NCBI GenBank assembly: GCA_033032175.1 | Contig: CM065334.1 | Span: 8,863,705 to 8,927,704, forward strand | Source of the DNA: Saturnia japonica | Lineage: Eukaryota; Arthropoda; Insecta; Lepidoptera; Saturniidae | DNA length: 64,000 nt | Direction of reading: 5' to 3' | Part shown: piece after piece, positions 1 to 10,696 of the stretch | Position numbering within the stretch: the stretch's first letter is position 1 | How the letters are laid out: each line of letters begins with the position of its first letter | The notes under the pieces: model-generated | The model's input: the letters and a program-made list of their open reading frames with translations, nothing else | Database searches by the model: none | What the model was told of the DNA's origin: nothing | Translations under genes and position numbers: made by a program

Positions 1-352
1 CGCTTATGTTTACGACAAAAGTAGCAAAGCAAAATGATGATGCATCTATTTGCTAAAGGAACATTCGGAATAAAAAGCGAAATAAATGTTCAGAAAAGTT
101 GCGTTCTGGTTTTTCACAAGTTTATAAAACTATATGTAGTAGCTGGCCTGCTAGATGTTGTTTTGCTTTTCACAATAGTTAATAACCCGATCAAAGCGCC
201 ACCTGTCCCGTATTTTTCCATGATCATAAACAAAAACAAAGAATTACGCTTACCCAACCTTTAAATCGTGACTTAATACAATCATTTCAATTTTTATAAA
301 ATACATAGCGTATCAATAGAATTTTAATCAAGTAAAGTTTATTATTTACTTT
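1..352. other. AT-rich non-coding
   Basis: No coding exon, RNA gene or recognisable repeat is seen. The short open frame at 34-264 has no domain or codon bias. Confidence 0.5.
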
Positions 353-660
353 ATCAAAATCAAAATATCTTTATTCAATTTAGGCCCTAAGAAGGCACTT
401 ATGAACGTCAAAACACTACCACCGGTTCGGAAAACATTTCAGACATCGAGAAGAACCGGTAAGAAACTCTACTTTACAAGTGTTTAATACAACAGGTACA
501 ATATTAATAATTTAGTGGATGCACAAAGAGAGAGTCACTTCCATACATCACTATCATTCACATAATGATCCATCCTATAATAACCTTTTGACAGTGAAAC
601 CCGCTTGACATGGTTCTTGAACTTGTTAAAATAAACCATTATATATTATATTATATGTTA
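353..660 (-). repeat. LINE 3'-end repeat (family B)
   Basis: This stretch shares a core (TTTATTCAATTTAGGCCCTA followed by a GAAGGCACTTATGAACGTC block) with copies at 2721-3050 and 33225-33334 and, inverted, at 6533-6848. The inverted copy contains the C-terminal codons of a reverse transcriptase, so family B is the 3' end of a LINE. In that sense the copies end in short ATTTTG-like repeats. This copy therefore lies on the minus strand and is strongly 5'-truncated. Confidence 0.6.
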
Positions 661-1737
661 TTATAAATAAACCATATTCGTGTTGAGCTACAAATAAGCA
701 CAATTTTCAAAAGTTTGCTTTAGGTACTCAAGAAATTTCGATCGGTTGTAAATACAGTTTTTTAAAAAAGAGGAGAGATTCCTTTTCACTTGGCAGTCGG
801 ACTGGTGGAATACACCCATCCTTTAGAAGATCGCAGCCAAATAATCTTGTGTTGTGTTCCTGTGGTGAGTAGGGTTTTCAGAGCTCCTTGAAGTAGGGGG
901 GTTCAAGATCGTTAACATGCTTGTGATACGTTTGATGTTGCAAGCGTACATGCGCTACGATCAGGCTGGTCCTACGCTTGTAGTTGATAAGAAAAACAAT
1001 ACATAGTTTCTAATTTTGACAAAGGAATAACACTTTTTCCGAAACAATTCTAATGTACAGTCATGAATCGTAAATAAATGTTCGTATTGCGGATACTGAT
1101 GTTTAAGGCGAAATCGGCTTTAATCGTGAGGTGATAAGGTGCGGAACTGTTTGCGGCGCGGACACCGGTAGTTCGACCTTGCCCTTGAGCGCTACGTAAC
1201 TCGGTCGGTCGATATTTCAGCTTACAGGCAGACACTAGACTTCCAACTTGGGGAATTTAGTTCTTATGTATAAATCATCTCTTAGTTTTTATCGAGTTGC
1301 TTTTTTCGACTAATTCGATATGTTTAAGACGGTTTATGATGACACGGGAACATAAAAAAACAAAACTATATAAAACTATGTAGTTAAAAAAACACGCTAT
1401 TATCTCGCACTAAAAATTGCAAAACATGTCCTGGATCCATCATCAGAACCTCGTCACCAAGCATAATATACTGGACTCGTCAAAACAATTCATATGAGCC
1501 TAAACTCGAAGAGGTTTTCTAGTACCCACTGAAAAAGTTCCACTATCCACCTCCTGGCTCCAAGATACCGAATTATAGTTTTTTCATTGGAACTACATAT
1601 GTATAATTATTAATACATACAAATTTGAATTCGATACAACAAAAATTGATTTGTAAGATTTGATTATATTGTTTGTTAGTTACAAGTTAATACGAGACAA
1701 TTTTAACAAAAAAGAAAAACTGCAATGAGTTTGAAGA
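661..1737. other. Non-coding, no recognisable feature
   Basis: AT-rich sequence with stops in all frames. The minus frame 1050-1235 shows no motif. I see no repeat shared with the rest of the window. Confidence 0.4.
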
Positions 1738-1935
1738 GTTGCCTCGTGTATCTTCGAAGTTCAAAGTCCAATGCCAATGAAATTAAAAGGTGGTCATCCT
1801 TGAGGTATCCCCTATCCAACAAAAAAAGAATTATCTCAATCGGTTCATAAAGAAAGCTGTTATATCTGAACATCCATTAAAAAATGACATTCGAATTGAG
1901 TAACCTCCTGCCATCGTCTTTCCTTGAAGTCCATT
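1738..1935 (+). repeat. Dispersed repeat (family F)
   Basis: Shares about 190 bp with 14093-14285 and, partly, 12093-12215. Common blocks are CGTATCTTCGAA, GTCCAATGCCAA, a TTGAGGTATCC block, AATCGGTTCATAA and GAACATCCAT. The element class is not determined; the ending resembles non-autonomous Helitron or MITE debris common in Lepidoptera. Confidence 0.45.
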
Positions 1936-1961
1936 AAAAATCAAAGTAAAATATTGAATTA

Positions 1962-2564
1962 TCTATACCAATATAATAAAGCGGAAGTGTTTTTGTTTGT
2001 TTGTTTGTTTAAACTCGCAAATCTCTGAAACTACCAGTCGGATGCGAAAAATTTTTTTTTTATATGATAGCTAGATTCACGAGGAATAGTATAGGATATA
2101 TAAGATTAGGCTACAACTGTCAGATAGCCTTAAATATTGATTTTTATTAAGTAAGTTGGAGGCGGAAGCCCTCCTGAACTGCTTTATCGGCGTGCGCTGG
2201 CGTAATGGTTCGTGATACATAAATACAATGTTCTACAAAAATATTGGTCCTTAGTATATCTACAAATAAGTCTGTGATAACATATGCCTGTCTCTTATAT
2301 ATAAGCCATAATATAGTAATTTGAACATTATTTATGTATTTATTAATCCTTACGAACAAAAGTTATTTTATCATAAAGAAAATTTTATTAAGTTAATTTT
2401 TGCCTTTTATAGCATGATATTTGGACACGTAGTTTAGGAGATAATGAAAAATTTAAATAATTTATATTTGCGGGGAGAGAAGGATTATTATAGGCTACAC
2501 GGGTGCGTTGGCGACGCTGTCTTTACCGGATAAAAAAACGGGTGAAGCCGTGGGGCAGAGCTAG
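1962..2564 (+). mobile_element. Non-autonomous Helitron-like element (family C)
   Basis: Starts TCTATAC after an A and ends in CTAG before a T. Just before the end lies a short hairpin, ACGG-GTGAAG-CCGT. These three features (5' TC, 3' hairpin plus CTAG, A^T insertion) define Helitrons. No RepHel coding sequence is present. Relatives lie at 13030-13725, 18072-18627 and, inverted, 20605-21082. The internal minus frame 2147-2359 is not a gene. Confidence 0.65.
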
Positions 2565-2565
2565 T

Positions 2566-3170
2566 ATTGGTATGTAGATAAAAAGCCTAAAACAATAAAA
2601 ATCCGGAGAAATTAATTATTTATTTATTAAATTTTCCCTTTGGAAAATTAATATTTTTTGTCTGTGAGTTCACGTGATTTGAAATGCCGATTAGAAAACG
2701 TGACGTCACTATTCAAAAAACTCAAAATCAAAATATATTTTATTCAATTTAGGCTCTAAGAAGGCACTTATTAATGTCAAAACACTACCACCGGTTCGGA
2801 AAACATCGCAGTCATCGAGAAGAACCGACAAGAAACTCGGTCGGGTTTATCAATATCTAATTATCTTTTTTTATATTGGTTTTACAGTATTTAACTACAT
2901 GTATACAGTTATTATCATTTTCAGTAAATGTACAGAGAGCGAATCACATCCAGATATCACCATCATTCACGTAACCAGCCACCCTATAATAAATACCCTT
3001 TCGACAGTAAAACCGGCTTAACATGATTTTTGAATTTATTATCCGGCAAATCGGTGTTATCATACATAATTACATATAAAATGAACGATGACGTCACGGG
3101 ACCACAATTGCGCGTTTTTGCGGCGTATTTTTTATTTCAATTAAAAAAATATTTTATTAATGTGTAACAA
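2566..3170 (+). repeat. Dispersed repeat (family E), interrupted
   Basis: Both halves match 24905-25250: an early block with GATAAAAAGCCTAAA and GGAAAATTAATATTTT and a later block with GACGTCACGGGACCA. The 2721-3050 stretch has no counterpart there and is a family B LINE end inserted into this copy. Confidence 0.5.
2721..3050 (-). repeat. LINE 3'-end repeat (family B), nested in family E
   Basis: Same family as 353-660, including the downstream block ending near GTAAAACCGGCTTAACATG. It interrupts the family E repeat, so it arrived later than its host repeat. Confidence 0.6.
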
Positions 3171-3515
3171 TTATTCATAGGTATTTTTAAACATATAAAG
3201 TGTTTAAAACAATATTCCAAAAGTTGTCAACTCCAGGATTTACGTATATAGATAAATGTTTTATTTATACCTGTGTCCCATATAGTTTATAATCTGTTTG
3301 TTATAATAAACCTAGATACAAGAACTCGATTGCACAACGCGTAAGGAACGGTATTCAGAGTTAGATTGTAAATGAATGAGCGGTTACCGCAGATGCCCTC
3401 GTTATGAAACTGTGATCGCTGTGTTGTAATACGAGATGCTGGTTAGATGATGTAATGTTAACATCTTGCGAGATAAGTGCCGACCCGTAATGATGCTTAG
3501 CAATTTCATTTTAAA

Positions 3516-4058
3516 CTACCTGTGCCCGCGGTTTCGCTCACGTGGACTACAGAATGCCCGCGTGAATCTTGCTTCTCCGCTCCCGGCTATTTGAAAGACA
3601 AAATTGCTTATTGTGGGTGTTCCTTAGAAGATAGATGTATACTATCCCGGACTTTTGTGTAGGTCTTTTTAATGCCTATAGTTATGTAGACTTTTGTGTA
3701 GGTCTTTTTAATGCCTATAGCTATGTAGTACATTAATTTGCTATATCTCTTATGGTTTACTCAGCATAATAAATATAAGCGCCCGAATTGATTCACCATG
3801 AGCAGTTTTATTAATTTCTGCGGAACCCTAAAAATAAAATAACCTAAGTTACTCTCTATATCATCAGCTATCTATCAGTGAAAGTCCCGTCAAAATCGGT
3901 CCAACAGTTTCGGGGATTATCCGGAACAAACAGACATACAGAATTTTTTTTTAAATAGGTTTTTTGTTATAGGTATTGTGTATACTTTCATATGCATTTA
4001 GTAAATACTGTTATTTTTACATTACAGACAGACACTTCAATTTTATTAATTGTATAGA
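3516..4058 (-). mobile_element. Non-autonomous Helitron-like element (family A)
   Basis: About 500-bp element found at least ten times in the window. Read on the minus strand it starts TCTATACAATTAATAAAATT, contains the CGGTCCAACSGTTTCGG/GGAACAAACAGAC block, and ends with a CGTG..CRCG hairpin then CAGCTAG before T. In this copy the terminal CTAG is mutated to CTAC. No coding capacity. It also holds an internal tandem repeat (about 3650-3725). Confidence 0.65.
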
Positions 4059-4773
4059 TTATCGCAGAGCATGTCGGTGACGTGAAATCTCAAGATTTTA
4101 CTCATCCAAAAAGTCAAACACTTATATGGTACAGTCGAGTATATACAATGTATACAGGCCGCTATACTACGCGTCACTATTTTGTCGCAAGCGCAATACG
4201 TCACGAGCATGTCGGGGTCATCGATGACGCGAAGGTGACGCGAACCCATAAGTTTTCCCCTACCAAAATTTGCTCAACGCGGCTAAGGATATTTTCACTT
4301 CAAAAGGTCATTTTCTTGTGCAGTATAGTAAACTGACGCACTCCACAAAAGAAATTGGACAAGTAGCAAGTAGAACTAAAGGCCTTAGGGTTCCGTATTG
4401 ATTAAATTACATAGTCGAACTCGAGCCCTTTTCTAAAAAAAAAACATGAAACGTAATATAATTTTCGTACATAATAAATTCATGCGGGATTACAAATTCA
4501 TTATTTTCCAATTTTTTTTTCTTTAATTTTGTTAAAATACTTACATAGTGCCAAATGAAGCACCTAATAGGTTTTGTTAATCGGTCCAGAGCGAGGCGGT
4601 ATTACCTAGAAACTTTATTATAAACTATGAGGCCACAGGCCGTAGCATAGGTATTATATTAATTAAATCTTTATATTTACAGTCGAATCTTTGTTGCTAA
4701 CACAAAATACAATCCCATATTATGTAGGAACCCCTTTGCAAATCAACTAATTGATAGTTTAATCCGATAGTAA

Positions 4774-5175
4774 TCTATAAAATTAATAAAATTGAAGTGT
4801 CTGTTTGTAATGTCAAAATAACGGGATTTTAAAAATGTATATGAAAGTATTTACGACACTTTTAACAAAATACTAATTTTTAACAATGTTGTATGTCTGT
4901 TTGTTCCGGATAATTTCCGAAATGGTTGGACCGATTTTGACGGGACTTTCACTGATAGATAGCTGATATTATAAGGAACAACTTAGGCTACTCATATTTT
5001 AGAAAAAAAAAAATATGATTCCGCGCCATTACAAAAAAACTTGTACTGGTGAATCAATTCGAGCGCTTAAATGGCTTATGCTGAGTAAACCTACCATATA
5101 ATTGTAGAAATTAAAAATACCTACAAAATAGTCAGCGATAATAAATTTCTATCTTCTAAGGAATACCCGAATTGT
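4774..5175 (+). mobile_element. Helitron family A fragment
   Basis: Begins with the family TC end at 4774 and carries the TTGTTCCGGATAATTTCCG and TTTTGACGGGACTTTCACT blocks. It decays before reaching the CTAG end. The opposite orientation to the copy at 3516-4058 makes an inverted pair. Confidence 0.55.
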
Positions 5176-6530
5176 TTCACCATTACAAATTAAAATCGAT
5201 TAAGATTTTCAATCTGCTAAAAACTTTAGTGTGTATTATTATGTAATAACTGATTAAATAACAAACAAACAGACAAACATTGAGTTCTATTTATTTGTAT
5301 ATATGACGTAAGTCTAGGTTGTAATATAATGATATGGTAATAAGTATTCAGACGTTCAGTGCGATGTGTATTGTATACACTACACACTGCATAATGCATC
5401 ACAATAATTTATTGGTGTAAATCAAACTGTTTATGTTAATATTAATTCAATTCGAATGTATCTTCTTTGTTTATGAACTGATTTATAACATTCTTTTTTT
5501 CTTATATATGGTATACCTGAAGGATGGTTCCATTTTAATTTAATTCGTTCGTTTTCTTTGTGTTGGTTGTCTTGTATTTATCGATCTTTGTTTAACAATA
5601 GATGTGTCCCGCGGTTCTTTCTCGCATTTTAATTTTCCTTTGCTTCGTTCTCACTTGGCGTATATAATGATATACACTTCGTATGGTGATTGTTACGACT
5701 GATGGTTAATTTCATAATAGAGTTGTAGTTATTTTGAACCCCCGACATAATAGGAGAGGTGGTTTAAATTTAACGTGTGTATGTGTAGCATCTCAGCTCA
5801 TAAACGACTGAATCGATTCTAATCTGGTTTTATCTGATCGAGAGTGTTTTTAGCTATGATTCAAGATAATCTGGTCATCCATTTGAAGATTATCAGCTCT
5901 TTCTAGTTTATAAATAGATGTGAGCATCGAGATTCGGTATTCTGTTACTTCAATGATATTAGAAAAACCTTGATCTGATGCTGCAGCGTTAACTGGAATC
6001 TACAGGTTGACTAACTCCTCGACAACTTACAGCAGAGATAACTTGTTTGGGCACATTGGAATGGTCTCAATGAATAGGTTAAATAAATTTTCAATTTCTT
6101 GTCTTTGTTAATTACGCCGTGAAAGTGCAACTTGTTACGTGCGTACATAAGTATACACAATTACTATAGACAATCGCTGTTAAAATGAAAAACGCCCCTT
6201 CGACGGTGTGAAGGCGTTCATGTCGGAACCGCAGCCCTGAATATGGACTGCTTATCGTTTTAGTAAGCTACTGAGGCGTCGTATAATAGCGTCAGTTGAC
6301 ATGGACCTGTCCAAATATTTCTCCTACACCGTTAATCAGCTCATTTGCAACAGGTTTCACTTCCGCAATAGATTAATCGACTGAACTCCGCTGCATTTCC
6401 GATAGGTTAGTGCGGGTATTTTTTATATAAAAAAAAAACAAGCATACAGGACAATGCAATGCAAATAAAATAGTCGTATCGTGTTTTAGGCTTAGTAAGA
6501 CTAATAAAAGTTTTTTAGGTAATAGTGTTA
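5176..6530. other. Non-coding stretch
   Basis: No exon or RNA gene is seen. AT-rich throughout, with a more balanced patch near 6190-6400 that has no open frame. Confidence 0.4.
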
Positions 6531-6532
6531 GG

Positions 6533-6848
6533 TTCTATAACAAGATCCCGAAGCACATTACTGATTTACCTGACAACAAGTTCAAGGGCCATGCCAAGCG
6601 GGTTTTACTGACAAAAGATTATTATAGGGTGGATCAAAATGCTGTGACTCCCTTTCTGTGTATTCACAAAATTATTATTATTGTACCAGTTAAATTAACA
6701 GTTTACAAAAAACAATAAACCTGATGGAGTTTCTTACCGATTCTTCTCGATGTCTGGGACAATTTCCGAACCGGTGGTAGTGTTTTGACGTTCACAAGTG
6801 GCTTCTTAGGGCCTATATTGTATAATGATTACTTTGATTTTGATATTG
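6533..6848 (+). mobile_element. 5'-truncated LINE (family B) with RT C-terminus
   Basis: The first 120 bp translate (frame of 6533) to RFYNKIPKHITDLP, then NKFKGHAKRVLL and KDYYRV. This is the conserved C-terminal tail of CR1/L2/Daphne-type LINE reverse transcriptases. It is followed by the family B 3' untranslated core and a TGATTTTGAT-like end. It identifies the short family B copies as LINE 3' ends. Everything upstream (endonuclease, RT palm) is missing, as is usual after incomplete target-primed reverse transcription. Confidence 0.65.
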
Positions 6849-6849
6849 A

Positions 6850-7337
6850 GCATGCGAATATCACTGGCTTGCTCTCCCGCTCCCGGCTATTTTAAAGATA
6901 AAAATGCTTATTGTGGGTGTTCCTTAGAAGATAGATGTATACTCTCACGGACTTTTTTGTAAGTGTTTTAAATGTCTACAATTATTTAGTACATTAATTT
7001 GCTAAATTTCTTATGGTTTACTCAGCATAAGCTATTTAAACGCCTGAATTGATCCTCCATGACCAGTTTTTTATTTATTTGTGCAGAACCCTAATTCTTT
7101 TTCTAAAATAAAAGTAGCCTAAGTTACTCCCTATAAATTCAACTATCTATCAGTGAAAGTCCCGTTAAAATCGGTCCAACCGTTTCGGAGATTACCCGGA
7201 ACAAACAGACAGACAGACAAAAATTTAAAAAATGTTTTTTTTTGTTATAGGTATCGTATATACTTTCATATGTATTTAGTAAAATCCTGTTATTTTGACA
7301 TTACAAACAGACACTTCAATTTTATTAATTGTATAGA
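6850..7337 (-). mobile_element. Helitron family A
   Basis: Family A copy whose CTAG-side end is truncated or divergent. The TCTATACAATTAATAAAATT end lies at 7337. The frames at 7153-7523 are Helitron sequence, not genes. Confidence 0.6.
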
Positions 7338-7625
7338 TTTCTAGCTGTAACAAATAATATACTCTTTCAAATAACTAACAATATTAGATATTTATATCAC
7401 GATAACTTAGAAAATAAATTTGTATCTCAAACAATATATAATATTTTCTTTCTTGACATTCTCAACTATTCAAAACATTATTTTTATAAAGAGAAATCAT
7501 ACAATGATATGCAAAGAGATTAAACTAGTTTTATAACAAAACCTCTTTGCTTCAACAGATATGCTACTCGGTAAATTATAACCGATGTTGTGTGCTCATA
7601 CGGTCCGTTTCACGTCTAGGCCTAA

Positions 7626-8200
7626 GGGCCCGGCCACAGTTTCTAGTGGTGAGGGGCGCGGTGCGGCGGGAGGCGCGGCGGGCGGCGTCAGCGGTGGACG
7701 TTTTTAGAGAACCGCTAAACTATTAAAATGCACCCAAGTCCGGTGAAGCTGTAAAAGTCGCCAGTCAGTAAAAAAAAAAAAAAAATAGTGTAAAATAAAA
7801 TAAAATAAAATAAAATAAAGTAAAATAACACATCATTCAGTCAAGAATGAGAGCGCACCCAGTTAACCAGAAAAGGAGAGAACTTGGCGAATTTTATACT
7901 CTTTATTATGGATATAGGAACTATCCCGATAATTTTTTTGAATATATGAGGGCAAACATAGAAACGTTTTTTAGGTTAGGCTCAAAGCGCGGTAAAAACA
8001 AAATTATTTATTTCAGTCGCGCGATGGCGAATGCGTCGATTGGCCTGGATACTGGCTAGTCTGGCTAGTACATTTGTTTTACAGCTCGCCGCGCGCCGCA
8101 TTGCGCGTCGCCGGTAGCTGTGGCTTACTTCTATAGGTTGTCTACCATTTGTTTCCACCGTTCACCGCAATCCGCGCCTCTCTTGTCTGTGGCCACGGGG
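7626..8200 (+). mobile_element. PIF/Harbinger-like element, decayed
   Basis: 575-bp element flanked by TAA on both sides (7623-7625, 8201-8203), the 3-bp TWA-type target duplication of PIF/Harbinger transposons. The ends GGGCCCGGCCACAG and CTGTGGCCACGGGG share an inverted GGCCACAG core, and GC-rich subterminal sequences are also related. It carries a short transposase-like ORF (7847-8059). An A-run near 7770-7785 follows a tail resembling the Jockey 3' end at 47.6 kb, suggesting a chimaera. Confidence 0.6.
7847..8059 (+). pseudogene. Harbinger transposase N-terminal fragment
   Basis: 70 codons whose first 45 (RRELGEFYTLYYGYRNYPDN, then FFEYMRANIETFFRL) match the region just upstream of the nuclease domain in ALP1/Harbinger-like transposases. 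There the usual pattern is RRxxGEFxTLYxxLRxxPxxFFxYFRMxxxTFxxLL. The frame then diverges and stops, so no DDE catalytic residues remain. It sits between TAA target duplications, which supports the assignment. It is most likely the remnant of a deleted autonomous element rather than a working gene. Confidence 0.55.
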
Positions 8201-8341
8201 TAACTGCGAAGCCATAACAGTGCGTTGCGGCAACGTATCGCAAAAACCAACGACGCGACGCGACACAACGCGACTTTTATTGCTGTGTGACGTAGTTTTT
8301 GCAATGCGTTGTCGCAACGCAGTGTTGTAGCTTCGCCCTTA
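8201..8341. mobile_element. MITE with 35-bp terminal inverted repeats
   Basis: The left end (8201-8235) and the reverse complement of the right end (8307-8341) agree at about 29 of 35 positions. Shared blocks are GCGAAGC and TGCGTTGCG. The ends read TAA...TTA, which suits a Harbinger-type MITE. It abuts the elements on both sides with no spacer. Confidence 0.65.
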
Positions 8342-8689
8342 CGGGGCGTTCAAGTATTTCGTAACGCAGTTTGGGGGGCGGGGGAATCTTGTAAATTGTA
8401 AATTTAAATAAAAAACTAGGCAATTAAAACTTTCCATGATCGCACAATCCTGTTCGTTTTTTTTACGGGAAATCCCTCAACTGAATGGCTGTATGGTAGT
8501 CAGTGTTGTCAAAGTGAGGTCATACTGTAATGTCCTCATAACAGAGATATTTGCATCATCAGCTGTTTTTGGCCTATAAAAGCTTTCATACTGACTTGCT
8601 GACATGGGTGTTACGTAACGTTTAAAGGGGGGGGGGGGGGGAGCTCAAAAACCTTCAAAAATTGCGTTATGTAATATTTGAACGCTCCC
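8342..8689. mobile_element. MITE flanked by TTA
   Basis: Ends CGGGGCGTTCAA and TTGAACGCTCCC form terminal inverted repeats of about 30 bp (around 25 matches, including TAACGCA). TTA directly flanks both sides (8339-8341, 8690-8692). It contains an uninterrupted G-run near 8629-8641. No coding capacity. Confidence 0.65.
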
Positions 8690-8692
8690 TTA

Positions 8693-9180
8693 GCTGTATA
8701 CCAGCGCTATAGTCTCTGTACCTTTACGGCATTCTACACCACCACCATTCTACACCATTCTAGAGTAACAACAGCCATAGTCTATAAACCTGCAGTCTCA
8801 AGAAAGCTTTCTATGAGTGAAGGAGTTTTTAGAATCAGATCAGTAGTTTCAGAGATTACTTCCTACAAATATATTTACAAACTTTACCAATACAAAAGAT
8901 ATGTAAATACTAATCAATATATAATTAACATGTATAAATTCATTGCTTTATGTTGTTAGTGAAGTGTGACGTCATTCCCGAATGCTTTCTTAGAGACTTC
9001 TTATTTCACTATACAGGCAACGGAGGAAATAGCAATTTGAAAACACTAAATTATTATTTTTCACAAATATATATTTTTAAAAAATATATTTCAACTTAAA
9101 ACAAAATCAGTGATATATAGGAATTAAACAAAATTGAAAAAGAAGTCGGTATACATTACGCTCTGGAGGTCAACAGCGGA
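8693..9180. other. Non-coding stretch upstream of the unknown ORF
   Basis: The frame 8678-8959 starts inside a MITE end and shows no domain. 9001-9130 is AT-rich and could hold a promoter for the ORF at 9181, but no convincing TATA/initiator pair is seen. Confidence 0.35.
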
Positions 9181-9651
9181 ATGACGATGAAGGTGCAAAG
9201 CGTCAATGGAATTCGTACCAACACGATGGAACCGCCCCGTTCGACAGCGTACTATTACGCTGACCTAGAAAAGATTAAGAGAAAGAACCAAGAGAACAAC
9301 TGTCCTCAGCATCAGGACGTCCAGAACGAAGAGCTCAGCGAGTATGTAGAGTCGAACGAGGTCGTCAACGACGGACCAGTCGTGGAAGTCCCACCGTTCC
9401 GGGATCGAATCCGGCAGAGGAGCCTGCCCGAGTACAACACACCGGAGAACTGTAGGAAAGTTCCAGAAGAAACCTACTCTACCGCTGGAACCTTTCCTAT
9501 GCCGGAGCCGAAGGAAAAGGAACCGCTGTTGGCGGAGCTAGAGATTGTCGGGCGGCTACCGCTGACTCAACTGGACAGCTCCTCAGGAGTGAGGAGGAGT
9601 AGGAGCTGGTATCTCTGCTGTCCGAATGTCGGTGAGGAGGAGATGTCCTAG
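9181..9651 (+). CDS. Unidentified 156-codon ORF
   Basis: I do not recognise this protein. It opens MTMKVQSVNG with a second possible start at MEPPRSTAYYYADLEK. It is charged, mostly Glu/Lys/Arg, with proline-rich stretches (VVEVPPF, TFPMPEPKEKEP), and ends near SWYLCCPNVGEEEMS. No signal peptide or membrane segment is visible; the low-complexity composition suggests a disordered cytosolic or nuclear segment. Codon use and GC content are clearly higher than the AT-rich surroundings, so it looks truly coding. After the TAG stop the same frame stays open for about 24 codons to a GT-AGG donor-like site near 9730. It could be an exon of a larger gene with a nonsense change, or a processed copy of one. 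The MCC exons begin 0.8 kb downstream on the same strand, but no splice connects them. Confidence 0.5.
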   Translation: MTMKVQSVNGIRTNTMEPPRSTAYYYADLEKIKRKNQENNCPQHQDVQNEELSEYVESNEVVNDGPVVEVPPFRDRIRQRSLPEYNTPENCRKVPEETYSTAGTFPMPEPKEKEPLLAELEIVGRLPLTQLDSSSGVRRSRSWYLCCPNVGEEEMS

Positions 9652-9775
9652 GGAATCGTCCTGGAGGTATTCCAGCTTGAGGACGGTGACTGCACCTCCC
9701 GTGCCTGGACAGAATGGAATGCATGTTATGGTAGGATTTATTAAATTATACTGTAATCATACTTTCTAAAATGTC

Positions 9776-10012
9776 TTAGAACCGTAATCTAGCCTCATCT
9801 GCATAAGATACGTTCACATTGGGAAAATCCACTCTAATGACATCTTTGGCATTATTATATTCATCTCCCAGTTCTTTGCAGTCTCCTTCCGATTGTTCTG
9901 GTAAAGTCCATTCCGCTACTTTTCCAGTGTCTAAGACTTTATGAAAGATTTTCCGATTACTGTCAGAACTTGCGTGTTTAAAAAAGTAAAGTATTACTCT
10001 TAATTCGGTCAA
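9776..10012 (-). other. Coding-like minus-strand ORF, no ATG
   Basis: 78 open codons with plausible protein composition (blocks such as SNRKIFHKVLDTGKVAEWTL and NNAKDVIRVDFPNVNVSY), but the frame opens on TTG, not ATG. No domain is recognised. It could be an exon or a retrocopy fragment. It lies tail-to-tail with the unknown ORF at 9181-9651. Confidence 0.3.
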
Positions 10013-10104
10013 GTTTTATTCTGATCGTTGGCGATTAAACATGCTTAAATAATGTGTATTAAATAAATTCAATTTTAAATTAAATTAAATTATTTTTACA
10101 CAAA

Positions 10105-10425
10105 GAAATCTTGAATCAGAGGGACTCGAACTATCGACCACTCGTGCTGTACATACAACAGTACGTACAAGTCTGGTCGTAACACCGCTAGGCCAATTCG
10201 ACAAAGATCACCGTCGAGAAAATCTGGACTTGCATTAACCGTGTGTAATGTATTCTATCTCATTCTCTCGCAGGCTAAAACCTATAGATGTATGTGTTTG
10301 TCTCTTTTTAGTGTCGCTTTTTCGTTTCATCGAGCTTCAAATCATAAAGGTACTAAAGAAGTTTTCACTTTAAAAAGTCAGTAAAAACATTTTACGCGAC
10401 AAAAGAACGTATCACTTCAAAAGGT
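10105..10425 (-). repeat. tRNA-headed SINE-like repeat (family H)
   Basis: Read on the minus strand it contains TTGGCCTAGCGGTG (A-box-like) and GATAGTTCGAGTCCC (B-box-like), with an expanded anticodon region. A related copy on the plus strand is at 16390-16600. The part at 10255-10420 also matches, inverted, 22385-22640 (block ATAGATGTATGTGTTTGTCT). Confidence 0.5.
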
Positions 10426-10479
10426 TTAGATGTGAAGCGCTTTACCGCTGGACGTTTAAAGGGGGTGTTTTCTGTTCAG

Positions 10480-10696
10480 GTGGCGACGCAGAGCAGCGGC
10501 CGTGATGACCTCGCTGCACTTCGAGCTGAGAGAGACGCGTTAGCACGAGCGCTAGCTGCGGAGAGACAGCGAGCGGCGACAGCGGCGCGCGCTCACGACG
10601 CCCGCTTGGCCGAGCTGCATGGAGTCATCGCCGAGCTGGTGAGGAGGCGGGCGCATGACAAACACGCAGGAGCTATACCTGAAGAGGAAGTTTCTG
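10480..10696 (+). CDS. MCC: MCC exon (first found)
   Basis: Acceptor TTCTGTTCAG, donor CTG|GTGAGG, ends in phase 1. It encodes a coiled coil (RAERDALARALAAERQRAAT) followed by RLAELHGVIAEL, matching MCC ITELHSVIAEL. An inner GTGAGG at 10639 is also in phase 0 but would lose the acidic EEEVS block. Upstream exons are missing. Confidence 0.8.

Noticed and set aside
4046..4336. Opposed ORFs at 4046-4249 and 4082-4336
   Set aside because: No domain, no splice sites, and they are mirror frames of the same DNA next to a Helitron end.
8629..8641. Long G-run as a possible G-quadruplex or regulatory tract
   Set aside because: A single homopolymer inside a MITE; no four-tract pattern.
10639..10640. 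In-frame GTGAGG donor inside MCC exon 1
   Set aside because: Using it would join directly to exon 3 in phase but discard the conserved-looking acidic block and leave exon 2 unexplained.
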